36,013 bases of DNA from Bacteroidetes bacterium ADurb.Bin174 (GCA_002070265.1 MWCX01000035.1:1-36013), one strand, 5' to 3'. Positions 1 to 8,220 are shown, counted from the stretch's first letter. Numbers and translations are program-made. The notes: a model not told the origin generated them from the sequence alone.

Positions 1-1700
1 TGATCCTTTTGGTGCAGGTATGTTAAAATATAATTGTTGGGACTATTATTCAGGCAGTCAGGGTACGCTTGTCTCCCGTTGTTTAAATATGGGTAGTGGA
101 ACCTATGGTGTCGGATTCAAGATGTATCGTGACAATTATAGTTTCTATTCTTCCGACAAATACGATAAAGTCGAAGTTTTTGTCAATACATTACCCGACA
201 CAACAGGCGCAACCAAATTAGGTACCATTAACAGATATACAGATTATGAACCTATTGTTAGTGAACAAGGTTGGTATGATTATGCTTTCGAAATACCTAC
301 CACATTTGTTGAAAACCTTTCTTACATTATTCTTGTTGCCACAAGCGACTACGGAACCAATATATATGTGGATGAGTTTGTTGTTGGCAAAACGAGCACA
401 GTGACGTTGGTGGTCAATCCGGGCGAAGCTGGTATTCTTACAGGCGGAGGAAGTCATATTGTGGGAACAGGAGTTAATTTGAAAGCCACAGCCAATTCTG
501 GCTATAAATTCATCAATTGGACAAACGAAGCTAACGAAGTTGTATCCACAGCAGAAACATACAATTACGTCGTTGGGGATAGCAATGTGACTTTTACAGC
601 TAATTTCGAACAGTTAACTACCGTCACATTCACCATTGTTGATGCAGAAAATGATCCTATTGAAGGAGCTACCGTAACCGTTAAACAAGAAGAAACCGTT
701 GTTGATACGGCTGTAAGCAACTCTGTAGGGGAAGCTGTAGTATATGCTGATAACGGTAACTACACCTATTCCGTTACTGCTCTTGGTTATTTTCCCAAGA
801 ATGACGTATTGTTTACGATAAATGGAGATACGGCTATTAACGTACAGTTGGATGAACTTCCACCTGCTTTGGAAATTACTCCGGATACATTTAGCTTTGA
901 ACCGACACAATTTGCAACATCGTCTGCTCCGCAAATTTTCATCCTGCAAAATATAGGGGGAGGAACGGTTACAATTAATCCTTCGGATATAACCATTACG
1001 GGAGAGGATGCCGACCAATTTATTTTGATAAACATCGAAGATACAGTGAGTTTGGGTGCCGAAGAAATGGACGGTTTTGCCGTAGTCTTTACTCCGGACA
1101 CCATCGGGGAAAAAACAGCCATCATACAGGTGAACGATAATCTTGAAAACATCCACGAAATAGTCATCAACGGAAGTGCCGTTGATTTCACCATTACTGA
1201 GTTTCCATATACGGAATCGTTCGACGGCGAAAAGTTTCCGCCATTAGGATGGTTAAGTTTAGGAGAAAAACCATGGGAAAGAGTTACAAGCGGCAGCAAT
1301 CCGACATGTGATCCTTTTGGTGCAGGTATGTTAAAATATAATTGTTGGAGCTATAGTACAGGCAATCAGGGTACGCTTGTCTCTCGTCGTTTAGACATGG
1401 GTAGTGGAACCTATGGTGTCGGATTTAAGATGTATCGCGACAATACCAATTCTTATTCCGGAAAAAAGGATAAAGTGGAAGTTTTTGTCAATACATTACC
1501 CGACACAATAGACGCAACTAAATTAGGTACCATTAACAGATATACAGATTATGAACCTATTGTTAGTGAACAAGGCTGGTATGATTATGTCTTCGAAATA
1601 CCTGCCACATTTGTTGAAAGCCCCTCTTACATTATTCTTGTTGCCACAAGCGACTACGGAACCAATATTTTTGTTGATGAGTTCGTTGTTGGCCAGGTGA
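1..1700 (+). repeat. Direct repeat of adhesin module, offset about 1308 nt
   Basis: The first roughly 390 nt of the window recur at about 1309-1695 with near identity. The offset is 1308 nt (436 codons), falling by one codon after a small indel near nt 145-175 of the first copy. Long stretches match exactly, such as the run encoding NRYTDYEPIVSEQGWYDY. The following InlB-like domains match only at protein level. This indicates an in-frame segmental duplication or gene conversion within the gene. Confidence 0.9.
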
Positions 1701-2407
1701 GGGCAGTAACATTGGCAGCCAATCCAAGCGAAGGCGGTAGCGTTGCGGGCGGAGGAAGTTATCTTGAGGGAACGGAAGCTACATTAACGGCAACCCCCAA
1801 TGCCGGATATGTGTTAACAAGTTGGACGGATGCTGCCAACGAAGTTGTATCGAAAAAACAGACGTTCAATTATCTTGTTGGAGATAGCGATGTAACTTTT
1901 ACAGCCAATTTCGAATTGGGATATACCGTAACATTTACGGTTGTTGATGCAGAAAGCAACCCGATTGAGGGTACGAGTATTGTAATTAACGAGGATACGT
2001 TAATTACCAATGCTTCGGGTGTAGCTATAATTGATTTAGCCAACGGCAATTATGACTACACAGTATCAAAATCAGGATACGCTGAAATGGCAGATTCGTT
2101 GGTTGTTAGCAATGCCCCTCAAACAGTTACTCTAAGTCTAATCGCGACCGGAATGGATGAATTGACAGCAGGCTCTGTACGACTGTATCCCAACCCGGTT
2201 GAGAGCAGCTTGATAATAGAGCGCAATAATAGTGACGAAGCCACTATTCAATTGTATAATGCTAGTGGAATATTAATCGGTACGATAAAAGCCGATCATA
2301 CAACGACTACTACTATTAATGTCGGAGCATTAAGTTCAGGCTCTTACTTTGTAAGAATAATTGGAACTGATAATACTCCTACAGTGTGTAGATTTATAAA
2401 AAAATAA
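2..2407 (+). CDS. T9SS-exported modular surface protein (5' partial)
   Basis: The reading frame is open at the left edge, so the N-terminus lies outside; the first visible Met (nt 20) is internal because the same residues recur in the middle of the second module. Visible order, counting from that Met: end of a cleaved-adhesin/MAM-like jelly-roll module (about 1-124), an InlB-B-like repeat (about 128-198), a carboxypeptidase-regulatory-like beta domain (about 202-280), a choice-of-anchor/ASPM-like domain (about 285-390), a second jelly-roll module (about 395-560), another InlB-like repeat and regulatory-like domain, and a C-terminal type A sorting domain starting at RLYPNP (721) and ending in FIKK. 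In Bacteroidota such a sorting domain directs export through T9SS and cell-surface attachment. No catalytic domain is visible in this part; adhesion or a missing N-terminal enzyme are both possible. Confidence 0.85.
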   Translation, partial: DPFGAGMLKYNCWDYYSGSQGTLVSRCLNMGSGTYGVGFKMYRDNYSFYSSDKYDKVEVFVNTLPDTTGATKLGTINRYTDYEPIVSEQGWYDYAFEIPTTFVENLSYIILVATSDYGTNIYVDEFVVGKTSTVTLVVNPGEAGILTGGGSHIVGTGVNLKATANSGYKFINWTNEANEVVSTAETYNYVVGDSNVTFTANFEQLTTVTFTIVDAENDPIEGATVTVKQEETVVDTAVSNSVGEAVVYADNGNYTYSVTALGYFPKNDVLFTINGDTAINVQLDELPPALEITPDTFSFEPTQFATSSAPQIFILQNIGGGTVTINPSDITITGEDADQFILINIEDTVSLGAEEMDGFAVVFTPDTIGEKTAIIQVNDNLENIHEIVINGSAVDFTITEFPYTESFDGEKFPPLGWLSLGEKPWERVTSGSNPTCDPFGAGMLKYNCWSYSTGNQGTLVSRRLDMGSGTYGVGFKMYRDNTNSYSGKKDKVEVFVNTLPDTIDATKLGTINRYTDYEPIVSEQGWYDYVFEIPATFVESPSYIILVATSDYGTNIFVDEFVVGQVRAVTLAANPSEGGSVAGGGSYLEGTEATLTATPNAGYVLTSWTDAANEVVSKKQTFNYLVGDSDVTFTANFELGYTVTFTVVDAESNPIEGTSIVINEDTLITNASGVAIIDLANGNYDYTVSKSGYAEMADSLVVSNAPQTVTLSLIATGMDELTAGSVRLYPNPVESSLIIERNNSDEATIQLYNASGILIGTIKADHTTTTTINVGALSSGSYFVRIIGTDNTPTVCRFIKK

Positions 2408-2438
2408 TTTAATGTGGTAGTGTTGAAGTGCAAAAAAG

Positions 2439-2471
2439 GAGCTGTCTCAAAAAATGAGACGGCTCTTTTTT
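2439..2471 (+). terminator. Rho-independent terminator of the T9SS gene
   Basis: An 11-bp stem (GAGCTGTCTCA with TGAGACGGCTC, one G-U pair) and an A5 loop are followed by six T, 32 nt after the stop codon. The GCTGTCT stem recurs in other terminators of this window. Confidence 0.9.
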
Positions 2472-2534
2472 AAAAAGATCCTATGACCTCGTATCCCGCG
2501 AACCTCGTGAACCCGGAACTCGCACCTCTGATTC

Positions 2535-2567
2535 TTGCATAAATTTGAATTTATATGCTTATTTTTG
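2535..2567 (+). promoter_or_regulatory. Candidate Bacteroidota promoter for the hydrolase
   Basis: TATTTTTG (2560-2567) matches the TAnnTTTG -7 element; a TTG at 2535-2537 lies 22 nt upstream as a weak -33 element. It sits inside the longest possible ORF of the next gene, which argues for translation starting at 2595. Confidence 0.5.
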
Positions 2568-2594
2568 CAGTGCAATAATTTCATCCGACATCTT

Positions 2595-3518
2595 ATGTAT
2601 AAAAAACTTTTTTCACTGATCATTTTTTTCTCACTGGTCTTTTCGGCTTTTTCCGCCGATATAGTAAAAACAACACATACATTTGCCGAAAGGGAGGGTG
2701 TTCCTCTACAACTTGACATTTACAAAAACAAACTCAATGCTACTACTCAGCCCGTGCTGCTATTTGTGTTTGGCGGCGGGTTCAAAGAGGGGACAAGAGA
2801 CCAGGAAAGTTACCTTGATTATTACAGGTATTTTGCAGAAAATGGCTTTACGGTGGTCGCCATTGATTACAGGCTGGGATTGAAAGATGAGAAAGCTCCG
2901 GGTATTTTCAATCAAAAACCGCTTCGCAGGGCTATCGGATTAGCAGTAGAGGATTTGTACGCAGCTACCGATTATCTGATAAAAAATGCCGACGAACTGT
3001 TGATTGATATTTCCAAAATTATCATCAGCGGCTCAAGTGCCGGAGCCATCACGGTGCTGCATGCAGATTACGAACATCGTAATGGAATGTCTTCGGATAC
3101 CATCTTGTCTGACGGATTTCAGTATGCGGGTGTTATTTCTTTTGCCGGAGCCATTTTTAGTAGGGAAGGATTACCCGATTACGCTAAAGCTCCCGCTCCT
3201 ACGCTCTTTTTCCACGGAAGTGCCGATAAACTCGTGCCTTACCGTCAAATCAGTTTTTTAAATCTGGGAATGTTCGGCTCTAAGCCTTTAGCCAAGCGTT
3301 TCAAAGCTAAAAACTATCCGTATCTTTTTTACAGTATGGAAAATATCGGACACGACGTGGCAGTGTATCCGATAGAAAAGTTTCAGCCGGAAGTACTCCG
3401 GTTTATCCGGGATTATGTTTTTGATAAAAAGCCGTTGATGATAGATATTAACTATTTCGATCCCAATCAGGAATCAAAATACAACCAATCTGCAAGATAT
3501 TATTACAACATGGATTAA
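2595..3518 (+). CDS. Secreted alpha/beta hydrolase (esterase/lipase-like)
   Basis: This 307-residue protein has an N-terminal signal peptide (about 1-21, MYKKLF then a hydrophobic run ending SAFSA). The alpha/beta-hydrolase features are all visible: an oxyanion-hole GGGF segment (60-63), the nucleophile elbow GSSAG with Ser148, the acid Asp211 in HGSADKLVP, and His253 in GHD. This is the carboxylesterase/BD-FAE type layout; a carbohydrate acetyl- or feruloyl-esterase role is possible but not shown. I start at the ATG at 2595, not the in-frame ATG at 2535, because only 2595 places the signal peptide at the terminus and a promoter-like element lies between them. Its stop overlaps the convergent DUF4861 gene by 4 nt; that gene belongs to a pectin-type cluster. 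Confidence 0.85.
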   Translation: MYKKLFSLIIFFSLVFSAFSADIVKTTHTFAEREGVPLQLDIYKNKLNATTQPVLLFVFGGGFKEGTRDQESYLDYYRYFAENGFTVVAIDYRLGLKDEKAPGIFNQKPLRRAIGLAVEDLYAATDYLIKNADELLIDISKIIISGSSAGAITVLHADYEHRNGMSSDTILSDGFQYAGVISFAGAIFSREGLPDYAKAPAPTLFFHGSADKLVPYRQISFLNLGMFGSKPLAKRFKAKNYPYLFYSMENIGHDVAVYPIEKFQPEVLRFIRDYVFDKKPLMIDINYFDPNQESKYNQSARYYYNMD

Positions 3519-4639
3519 TTTACCACCGCTATGCTCAGCGGATATCTAATCTGTTTTGAAAAATCTTGTACTGCATTCAGCCACTCTTTTTGAGTTGGGA
3601 ATTTCCACTGGCTCCATCCGCCGCCAAAGTAGTAGGTGAACTCTTCTCCAATGGTGTAATCACTTATCAATAAAGCATGCATTTTCTGAATTTTGTATTC
3701 ACTGTCCCCCGGCACGATAACGCCCACATAACTTTTTCCAACATTGGTCTGATTTGTTTGAGTAATCGCATCTTCTCCATAAATGATCAATCCGGAAGCT
3801 TTCTGCAAAGTGCCTTTTCCATCATGTAAAAATATTCCCGGAGCCAATTTAATTTCTTGTTCTTTACCTTCCAATCTGACAACAGCCTTGTTCAATATCG
3901 TACCTGCATCTATGCTGACGGTAACCTGTTGCTGATACAATTCACCATTGATCACTACATCTTCGTATGTGACGGTAAATGTTGAGCGTAACGGACCGTT
4001 TTCCAACACTTTGTAGCTGTCGAAATAACTACCGATTAGCAACTCGCCATTGACGTAAGGTGCAATGCCACCTGCTCCAAGTGTGTGATCTACCTTGTAG
4101 CAATCTAAGCCTTTTCCGTGGTCATCGTGATAAGATTTTCCATCCTGAAGATCAGCTTTGTAAAAATTGTCAATGACCAATTCTTCAGTTTTCTTCAGCC
4201 ACAAATCAACGCCGTTGGAGGGGTTTTCACTGGCAAGTGCCGGACCGTAAACGCGATAAGCTGCCAAATCGTTTTCCCATGCAAAATCATCCTTACGTTC
4301 CGGAACAAAACGGGCAAATGTTTTAGCTTGAACCGGCTTTGGAGTCCCCTTGCTGAACGTATAGACTTCTTTGGTGCCGGTTTTTACCGTTACCGGAAAA
4401 ATAATGGATTGTACAGACTCATTGCCGTTGTAAATCAACTGATAAGGAACTTCCTGGTTGTTTTGATCCGTGATTACCAGATTTGCATCTAAAGTAGCGT
4501 CGAATTCGGAAGCATCAATTTCAATGATTTCGTTTTCTCTGTCAAATGGATATTGATTAATGACTTCAACGGTTTGAGCAAAACTAAAACTTGTGATAAC
4601 AGCAAATAAGATGATGAAGCTGATTTTTCTTTTCTTCAT
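3515..4639 (-). CDS. DUF4861 family secreted protein
   Basis: This 374-residue protein has a signal peptide (positively charged MKKRK, hydrophobic core, likely cleavage after SFSFA near 21). The rest resembles the DUF4861 family of Bacteroidota, recognised from overall pattern (LWLKKTEELVIDNFY, a YHDDHGKGLDCYKV segment, NGPLRSTFTVTYEDV) and length. The His/Asp-rich YHDDHGKG block near 190 could form a metal or active site, but that is inference. The family is commonly seen in polysaccharide-utilisation settings with kduI and kduD, as here, which suggests a periplasmic step on pectin-like or other uronate-containing oligosaccharides. It is separated from kduD by 255 nt with its own candidate control region. 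The enzymatic activity is not established from sequence. Confidence 0.7.
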   Translation of the reverse strand: MKKRKISFIILFAVITSFSFAQTVEVINQYPFDRENEIIEIDASEFDATLDANLVITDQNNQEVPYQLIYNGNESVQSIIFPVTVKTGTKEVYTFSKGTPKPVQAKTFARFVPERKDDFAWENDLAAYRVYGPALASENPSNGVDLWLKKTEELVIDNFYKADLQDGKSYHDDHGKGLDCYKVDHTLGAGGIAPYVNGELLIGSYFDSYKVLENGPLRSTFTVTYEDVVINGELYQQQVTVSIDAGTILNKAVVRLEGKEQEIKLAPGIFLHDGKGTLQKASGLIIYGEDAITQTNQTNVGKSYVGVIVPGDSEYKIQKMHALLISDYTIGEEFTYYFGGGWSQWKFPTQKEWLNAVQDFSKQIRYPLSIAVVN

Positions 4640-4764
4640 GTTATGAATTTTTAATGAATACTACAGGATAATATTAAATAATTTCCTTACTTAAAATTTT
4701 TTAAGTCACTGAATCTAAATAAGAAGATAATGAAGGAGTGCAATAAAAAAGCTTAAGGAAAGAA

Positions 4765-4798
4765 CATTCCCCGCAAATATACTACTTTGCAGGGAATG
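4765..4798. promoter_or_regulatory. 13-bp palindrome over a promoter-like element
   Basis: CATTCCCCGCAAA (4765-4777) and TTTGCAGGGAATG (4786-4798) form an inverted repeat with one mismatch and an 8-nt loop. On the minus strand TATATTTG (4774-4781) inside it fits the -7 consensus, so it could be an operator for the DUF4861 gene. It could instead be a terminator of kduD; the sequence after it on the minus strand is T-rich but lacks an immediate long T run. Confidence 0.45.
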
Positions 4799-4807
4799 GA
4801 GGATGTA

Positions 4808-4850
4808 TGTTTTTTTAAAAAAGCTATTTTTTAATATTTTTAAAAAAACA
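4808..4850. repeat. AT-rich perfect inverted repeat after kduD
   Basis: TGTTTTTTTAAAAA (4808-4821) is exactly mirrored by TTTTTAAAAAAACA (4837-4850) around a 15-nt loop. It lies 45 nt beyond the kduD stop and may assist transcription termination, although the stem contains only one G-C pair. Confidence 0.4.
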
Positions 4851-4894
4851 CAGTAATTTGAAGGCTACATCATGCAGTTCAAATCACTATGTTG

Positions 4895-5686
4895 TCAGGG
4901 TTGTTTTCCGATATAAGCCAAAATGCCGCCATCCACATACAGGATGTGTCCATTTACAAAATTTGAGGCATCCGAAGCTAGAAAAACTACCGGTCCCATT
5001 AAGTCCTCGGGTGTTCCCCAGCGAGCTGCAGGAGTTTTCGCGACAATAAACGAATCGAACGGATGACGTGAACCATCGGCTTGGCGTTCACGCAATGGTG
5101 CGGTTTGCGGGGTAGCAATATAGCCGGGTCCGATACCATTGCACTGAATATTGTGTTCACCGTACTCCGAACAAATATTTCTAGTCAGCATTTTCAATCC
5201 GCCTTTGGCTGCGGCGTAAGCTGATACTGTTTCACGTCCTAATTCACTCATCATAGAGCAAATATTGATGATTTTGCCGTGACCTTTTTTAATCATGTGT
5301 GGAATTACTGCTTTCGAAACAATAAACGGCCCGTTCAAATCAATATCAATAACCTGTCGAAATTCTGCGGCCGTCATTTCATGCATGGGAATGCGTTTGA
5401 TGATTCCGGCGTTATTTACCAAAATGTCAATTACGCCTATCTTTTCAGTAACTTGTGCAATGAAGCGGTTTACGGCATCTTCATCGGTAACATCACATAC
5501 ATATCCGTGAGCTTGAATCCCCGCTTGCTTATAACTATTCAAGCCTCTGTCAACAAATTCCTGATTGATATCGTTAAAAACAATGGTTGCACCCGCATCT
5601 GCAAGTGCTTTAGCCATCGCAAAACCAATTCCGTATGAAGCTCCTGTTACCAGAGCAACTTTCCCATCTAATCTGAAGTTTACCAT
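4895..5686 (-). CDS. kduD: 2-dehydro-3-deoxy-D-gluconate 5-dehydrogenase
   Basis: This 263-residue classical short-chain dehydrogenase interconverts 2,5-diketo-3-deoxygluconate and 2-keto-3-deoxygluconate (KDG) with NAD(H), in the cytoplasmic breakdown of unsaturated uronates from pectin or similar polymers. The cofactor motif TGASYGIG (14-21), the NNAG motif (91-94) and the catalytic Ser144, Tyr157 and Lys161 (YAAAK) are present. The C-terminal GxxLYVDGG pattern is also typical. It follows kduI after only 17 nt, so the two are probably cotranscribed, and this pairing makes KduD a better call than a generic gluconate 5-dehydrogenase. The downstream KDG kinase and aldolase are not in this window. 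Confidence 0.9.
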   Translation of the reverse strand: MVNFRLDGKVALVTGASYGIGFAMAKALADAGATIVFNDINQEFVDRGLNSYKQAGIQAHGYVCDVTDEDAVNRFIAQVTEKIGVIDILVNNAGIIKRIPMHEMTAAEFRQVIDIDLNGPFIVSKAVIPHMIKKGHGKIINICSMMSELGRETVSAYAAAKGGLKMLTRNICSEYGEHNIQCNGIGPGYIATPQTAPLRERQADGSRHPFDSFIVAKTPAARWGTPEDLMGPVVFLASDASNFVNGHILYVDGGILAYIGKQP

Positions 5687-5703
5687 TTCTTCTGTTATTT
5701 ACG

Positions 5704-6546
5704 TTATCTTATTTCTGTTATTTTTGAAAAATCCTGATCACCATAGTCTAAGTTTTCTCCTGCCATACCCCAAATAAAGGTGTAGTTTGATGTGCCGGCA
5801 GCAGCATGAATAGACCATTCGGGTGACAAAACAGCCTGATTGTTGTGCATCCAGATATGGCGTGTTTCCTGCATTTCTCCCATGAAATGACAAATAGCTT
5901 GATCTTCGGGCACTTCAAAATAAAAATAGGCTTCCATTCTTCTGGAGTGAACGTGTGGAGGCATGGTGTTCCAAACGCTTCCGGGAGCAAGCTCCGTCAT
6001 ACCCATTTGTAGTTGACACGTAGGTAAAACCTGATTAACAATCATTTTATTGATATTTCTGTGATTAGATGATTCTAAAGAGCCCATTTCGGCAACAATA
6101 GCATCCTTTTTGGTTATTTTCTTATCGGGATAATTTCTGTGTGCGGTAGCCGAATTGAAATAAAATTTCGCAGGCTTTGCGGAATCGTTGCTTTCAAAAT
6201 ATACCTCTCTATCGCCTGAGCCTAAATACAATGCTTCTTTATAACCGAGTTCAAAAACAGAATCTCCTACTTTTACTTTTCCGCTACCGCCTACGTTATA
6301 AATACCCAACTCACGACTACGAAGAAAAATTGGTTGTTTTAACGGATCAATCGCCTCCAATTTCAGGGATTCTTTTACAGGCATGGCACCACCAACAACC
6401 ATACGGTCGTACATGGAATACACCATATTTACTTCGTCTTGTGCGAAAAGGGTTTCAATTAAAAAATCTTTACGTAAACGTTGAGTATCATACTTTTTCG
6501 CGTCTTCGGGATGCGCTGAGTAGCGCAGTTCATAATTTGTCTTCAT
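5704..6546 (-). CDS. kduI: 5-dehydro-4-deoxy-D-glucuronate isomerase
   Basis: This 280-residue cupin-fold isomerase converts 4-deoxy-L-threo-5-hexosulose uronate to 2,5-diketo-3-deoxygluconate, the step before KduD. The zinc ligands known from the E. coli enzyme are conserved with a constant shift: His198, His200 and Glu205 in the PPHVHSRRMEAY segment, and His247 in WSIHAAAG. Length equals the family norm. It is the first gene of the kduI-kduD unit and has a well-formed promoter about 170 nt upstream on the minus strand, with an IS- or MITE-like remnant in the leader between them. Confidence 0.95.
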   Translation of the reverse strand: MKTNYELRYSAHPEDAKKYDTQRLRKDFLIETLFAQDEVNMVYSMYDRMVVGGAMPVKESLKLEAIDPLKQPIFLRSRELGIYNVGGSGKVKVGDSVFELGYKEALYLGSGDREVYFESNDSAKPAKFYFNSATAHRNYPDKKITKKDAIVAEMGSLESSNHRNINKMIVNQVLPTCQLQMGMTELAPGSVWNTMPPHVHSRRMEAYFYFEVPEDQAICHFMGEMQETRHIWMHNNQAVLSPEWSIHAAAGTSNYTFIWGMAGENLDYGDQDFSKITEIR

Positions 6547-6602
6547 GTTTTTATATTTATATTTTTTATGATTGTTTGTAGGGATATTGGGAAACTTACA
6601 CA

Positions 6603-6690
6603 GGGCTGTCTCAAAAGCAGCTATTTTGAAGTATGTGACTGAGCCCGAATATCGAAAGTAACGCAGCAGTTGGGCACTTATGAGACACCA
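6603..6690. mobile_element. Degenerate MITE/IS-end-like element in the kduI leader
   Basis: The segment opens with GGGCTGTCTCAAAA (6603-6616) and closes with TGAGACA (6681-6687), giving imperfect terminal inverted repeats around about 67 nt of non-coding DNA. It lies between the kduI promoter and its start codon. GGGCTGTCTCAAA also occurs at 24483. I read this as a small decayed transposon-derived repeat; it could also be an RNA leader structure. Confidence 0.35.
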
Positions 6691-6720
6691 CCGCTTTCCC
6701 TAAGAAATTTTGCATGATTG

Positions 6721-6751
6721 CAAAGTTAAAAAAAATAATTGTTAAACCAAA
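6721..6751 (-). promoter_or_regulatory. Promoter of the kduI-kduD unit
   Basis: On the minus strand TTTG (6751-6748) is followed after 19 nt by TAACTTTG (6728-6721), a full match to the Bacteroidota -33/-7 pattern. Expected initiation is near 6716, giving a leader of about 170 nt before kduI. Confidence 0.7.
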
Positions 6752-6801
6752 CTCATTTGTTTTCCACAGTCAATGACTCCCCGCAATTCAAAAAAATCAC
6801 G

Positions 6802-6809
6802 TACTTTTG
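6802..6809 (+). promoter_or_regulatory. -7 element just before the helicase ATG
   Basis: TACTTTTG fits TAnnTTTG and ends 4 nt before the ATG at 6814, so initiation is expected on or next to the start codon. No clear -33 TTTG is visible at the usual distance. Confidence 0.45.
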
Positions 6810-6813
6810 CATC

Positions 6814-8220
6814 ATGCTCAAAAATTATTTATACGATACTGTTATTCAGTCTTTTCCTTTTGAACCAACCGAACAACAAGATGAGCTAATTCGGTTGTTG
6901 GGTGATTTTTTAACGGATGTTTCCGGCAATAAGGTATTTCTACTGAAAGGATATGCCGGAACCGGTAAGACTTCTGTTGTAAGTGCTTTGGTGCGTTCCC
7001 TGCATCAATTACAACAAAAAACCATTCTGTTGGCACCAACCGGTCGGGCTGCTAAGGTATTAAGCGGTTATGCGGGTTTTCCGGCTTTTACCATCCACAA
7101 AAAAATATACCGTCAGAAGTCCATAGGGGAACCGGTTTTTCAGTTGGCTGACAATCTGTACAAGCAAACCATTTTTATCGTTGATGAGGCTTCCATGATT
7201 TCAAATTCAGGCAATGACCCGGAGTTTGGTTCGGGATATCTGTTGGATGACTTGATTCGATTTGTGTATCAGGGCGTAGGTTGCAGTTTGCTGTTGTTGG
7301 GTGATACTGCACAGTTGCCGCCGGTCATGCAAGAGGTGAGTCCGGCGCTTGACAAGGATAAGTTGGAGAGTTATGGCTTGAAAGTTACGGAATTTACGCT
7401 GACCCAAGTGGTCCGGCAAGCATTTGAAAGTGGTGTTTTATTCAATGCAACTTTACTTAGGAAAGCATTAGAGGATGCTTTAACTGATGCTTTGCCTGGT
7501 TTAAAAACAACAGATTTTCCGGATATTAAAATATTGAACGGGATGGACCTTGTGGAAGAGGTGCATCGTTCGTACGACGGAGTGGGGGTGGAGGATACCA
7601 TTGTGATAACGCGATCGAACAAACGTGCCAATATCTATAACAACGGAATTCGCAACCGCGTGTTGATGCGGGAAGAGGAAATATCCAACGGGGATTTGCT
7701 GATGATTACCCGTAATAATTATTTTTGGAATAAGTCTTATAAAGATATTGATTTCATAGCCAATGGAGATATAGTGGAGGTGGTAAGAATTCGCAAGTTT
7801 GGAGAAATGTATGATTTCCGGTTTGTTGATTTGAGTTTACGCTCTTTGGATTTCGGTTGGGAAATTGATGCGCGCATATGGCTTGAAAGTCTGCAATCCG
7901 AATCTCCGCAACACACAGCACAACTGAGTCGTACGCTGTTTGAAAGAGTATCGGAGGATTATACCGATATTACCAATAAAAGGGAGCGGTACAAGCAAAT
8001 TTTTGAAAATGAATATCTGAATGCTTTGCAGGTTAAGTTTGCTTATGCCGTAACTTGTCACAAGGCACAGGGCGGACAGTGGAAAACTGTCTTTGTTGAC
8101 GCAGGTATGATGCCCGATGCGATCATTGACCGGAATTATTACAGATGGCTTTATACAGCATTGACGAGGGCTACGGATAGGGTGTTTCTTGTTAATTATC
8201 CTTCAGATAAAACAAAATAA
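6814..8220 (+). CDS. RecD-like ATP-dependent DNA helicase (SF1, UvrD_C_2)
   Basis: This 468-residue superfamily 1 helicase resembles the RecD2/Dda type of 5'-3' DNA helicase. Walker A GYAGTGKT is at 46-53, Walker B IFIVDEAS near 120-127, the motif III-like GDTAQLPP at 163-170, a TRSNKRA segment at 266-272, and the C-terminal UvrD_C_2 motifs CHKAQGGQW (415-423) and YTALTRA (447-453). It lacks the long N-terminal region of full RecD2, as is usual for the short stand-alone helicases of Bacteroidota. The frame extends upstream to a TTG at 6739, but the ATG at 6814 begins the conserved region and follows the promoter element directly. Probable role: DNA repair or replication-fork processing. Confidence 0.85.
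   Translation: MLKNYLYDTVIQSFPFEPTEQQDELIRLLGDFLTDVSGNKVFLLKGYAGTGKTSVVSALVRSLHQLQQKTILLAPTGRAAKVLSGYAGFPAFTIHKKIYRQKSIGEPVFQLADNLYKQTIFIVDEASMISNSGNDPEFGSGYLLDDLIRFVYQGVGCSLLLLGDTAQLPPVMQEVSPALDKDKLESYGLKVTEFTLTQVVRQAFESGVLFNATLLRKALEDALTDALPGLKTTDFPDIKILNGMDLVEEVHRSYDGVGVEDTIVITRSNKRANIYNNGIRNRVLMREEEISNGDLLMITRNNYFWNKSYKDIDFIANGDIVEVVRIRKFGEMYDFRFVDLSLRSLDFGWEIDARIWLESLQSESPQHTAQLSRTLFERVSEDYTDITNKRERYKQIFENEYLNALQVKFAYAVTCHKAQGGQWKTVFVDAGMMPDAIIDRNYYRWLYTALTRATDRVFLVNYPSDKTK

Noticed and set aside
614-1299. Two minus-strand ORFs of 170-180 residues inside the T9SS protein gene
   Set aside because: They are opposite to a clearly coding frame with recognisable domains; the translations are low-complexity Ser/Ile-rich text.
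2447-2719. 90-residue minus-strand ORF over the intergenic region and hydrolase start
   Set aside because: It runs through a terminator and promoter and shows no family resemblance.
6739-6813. TTG-initiated N-terminal extension of the helicase
   Set aside because: It crosses the promoter element and adds residues without conservation; the ATG at 6814 is better.
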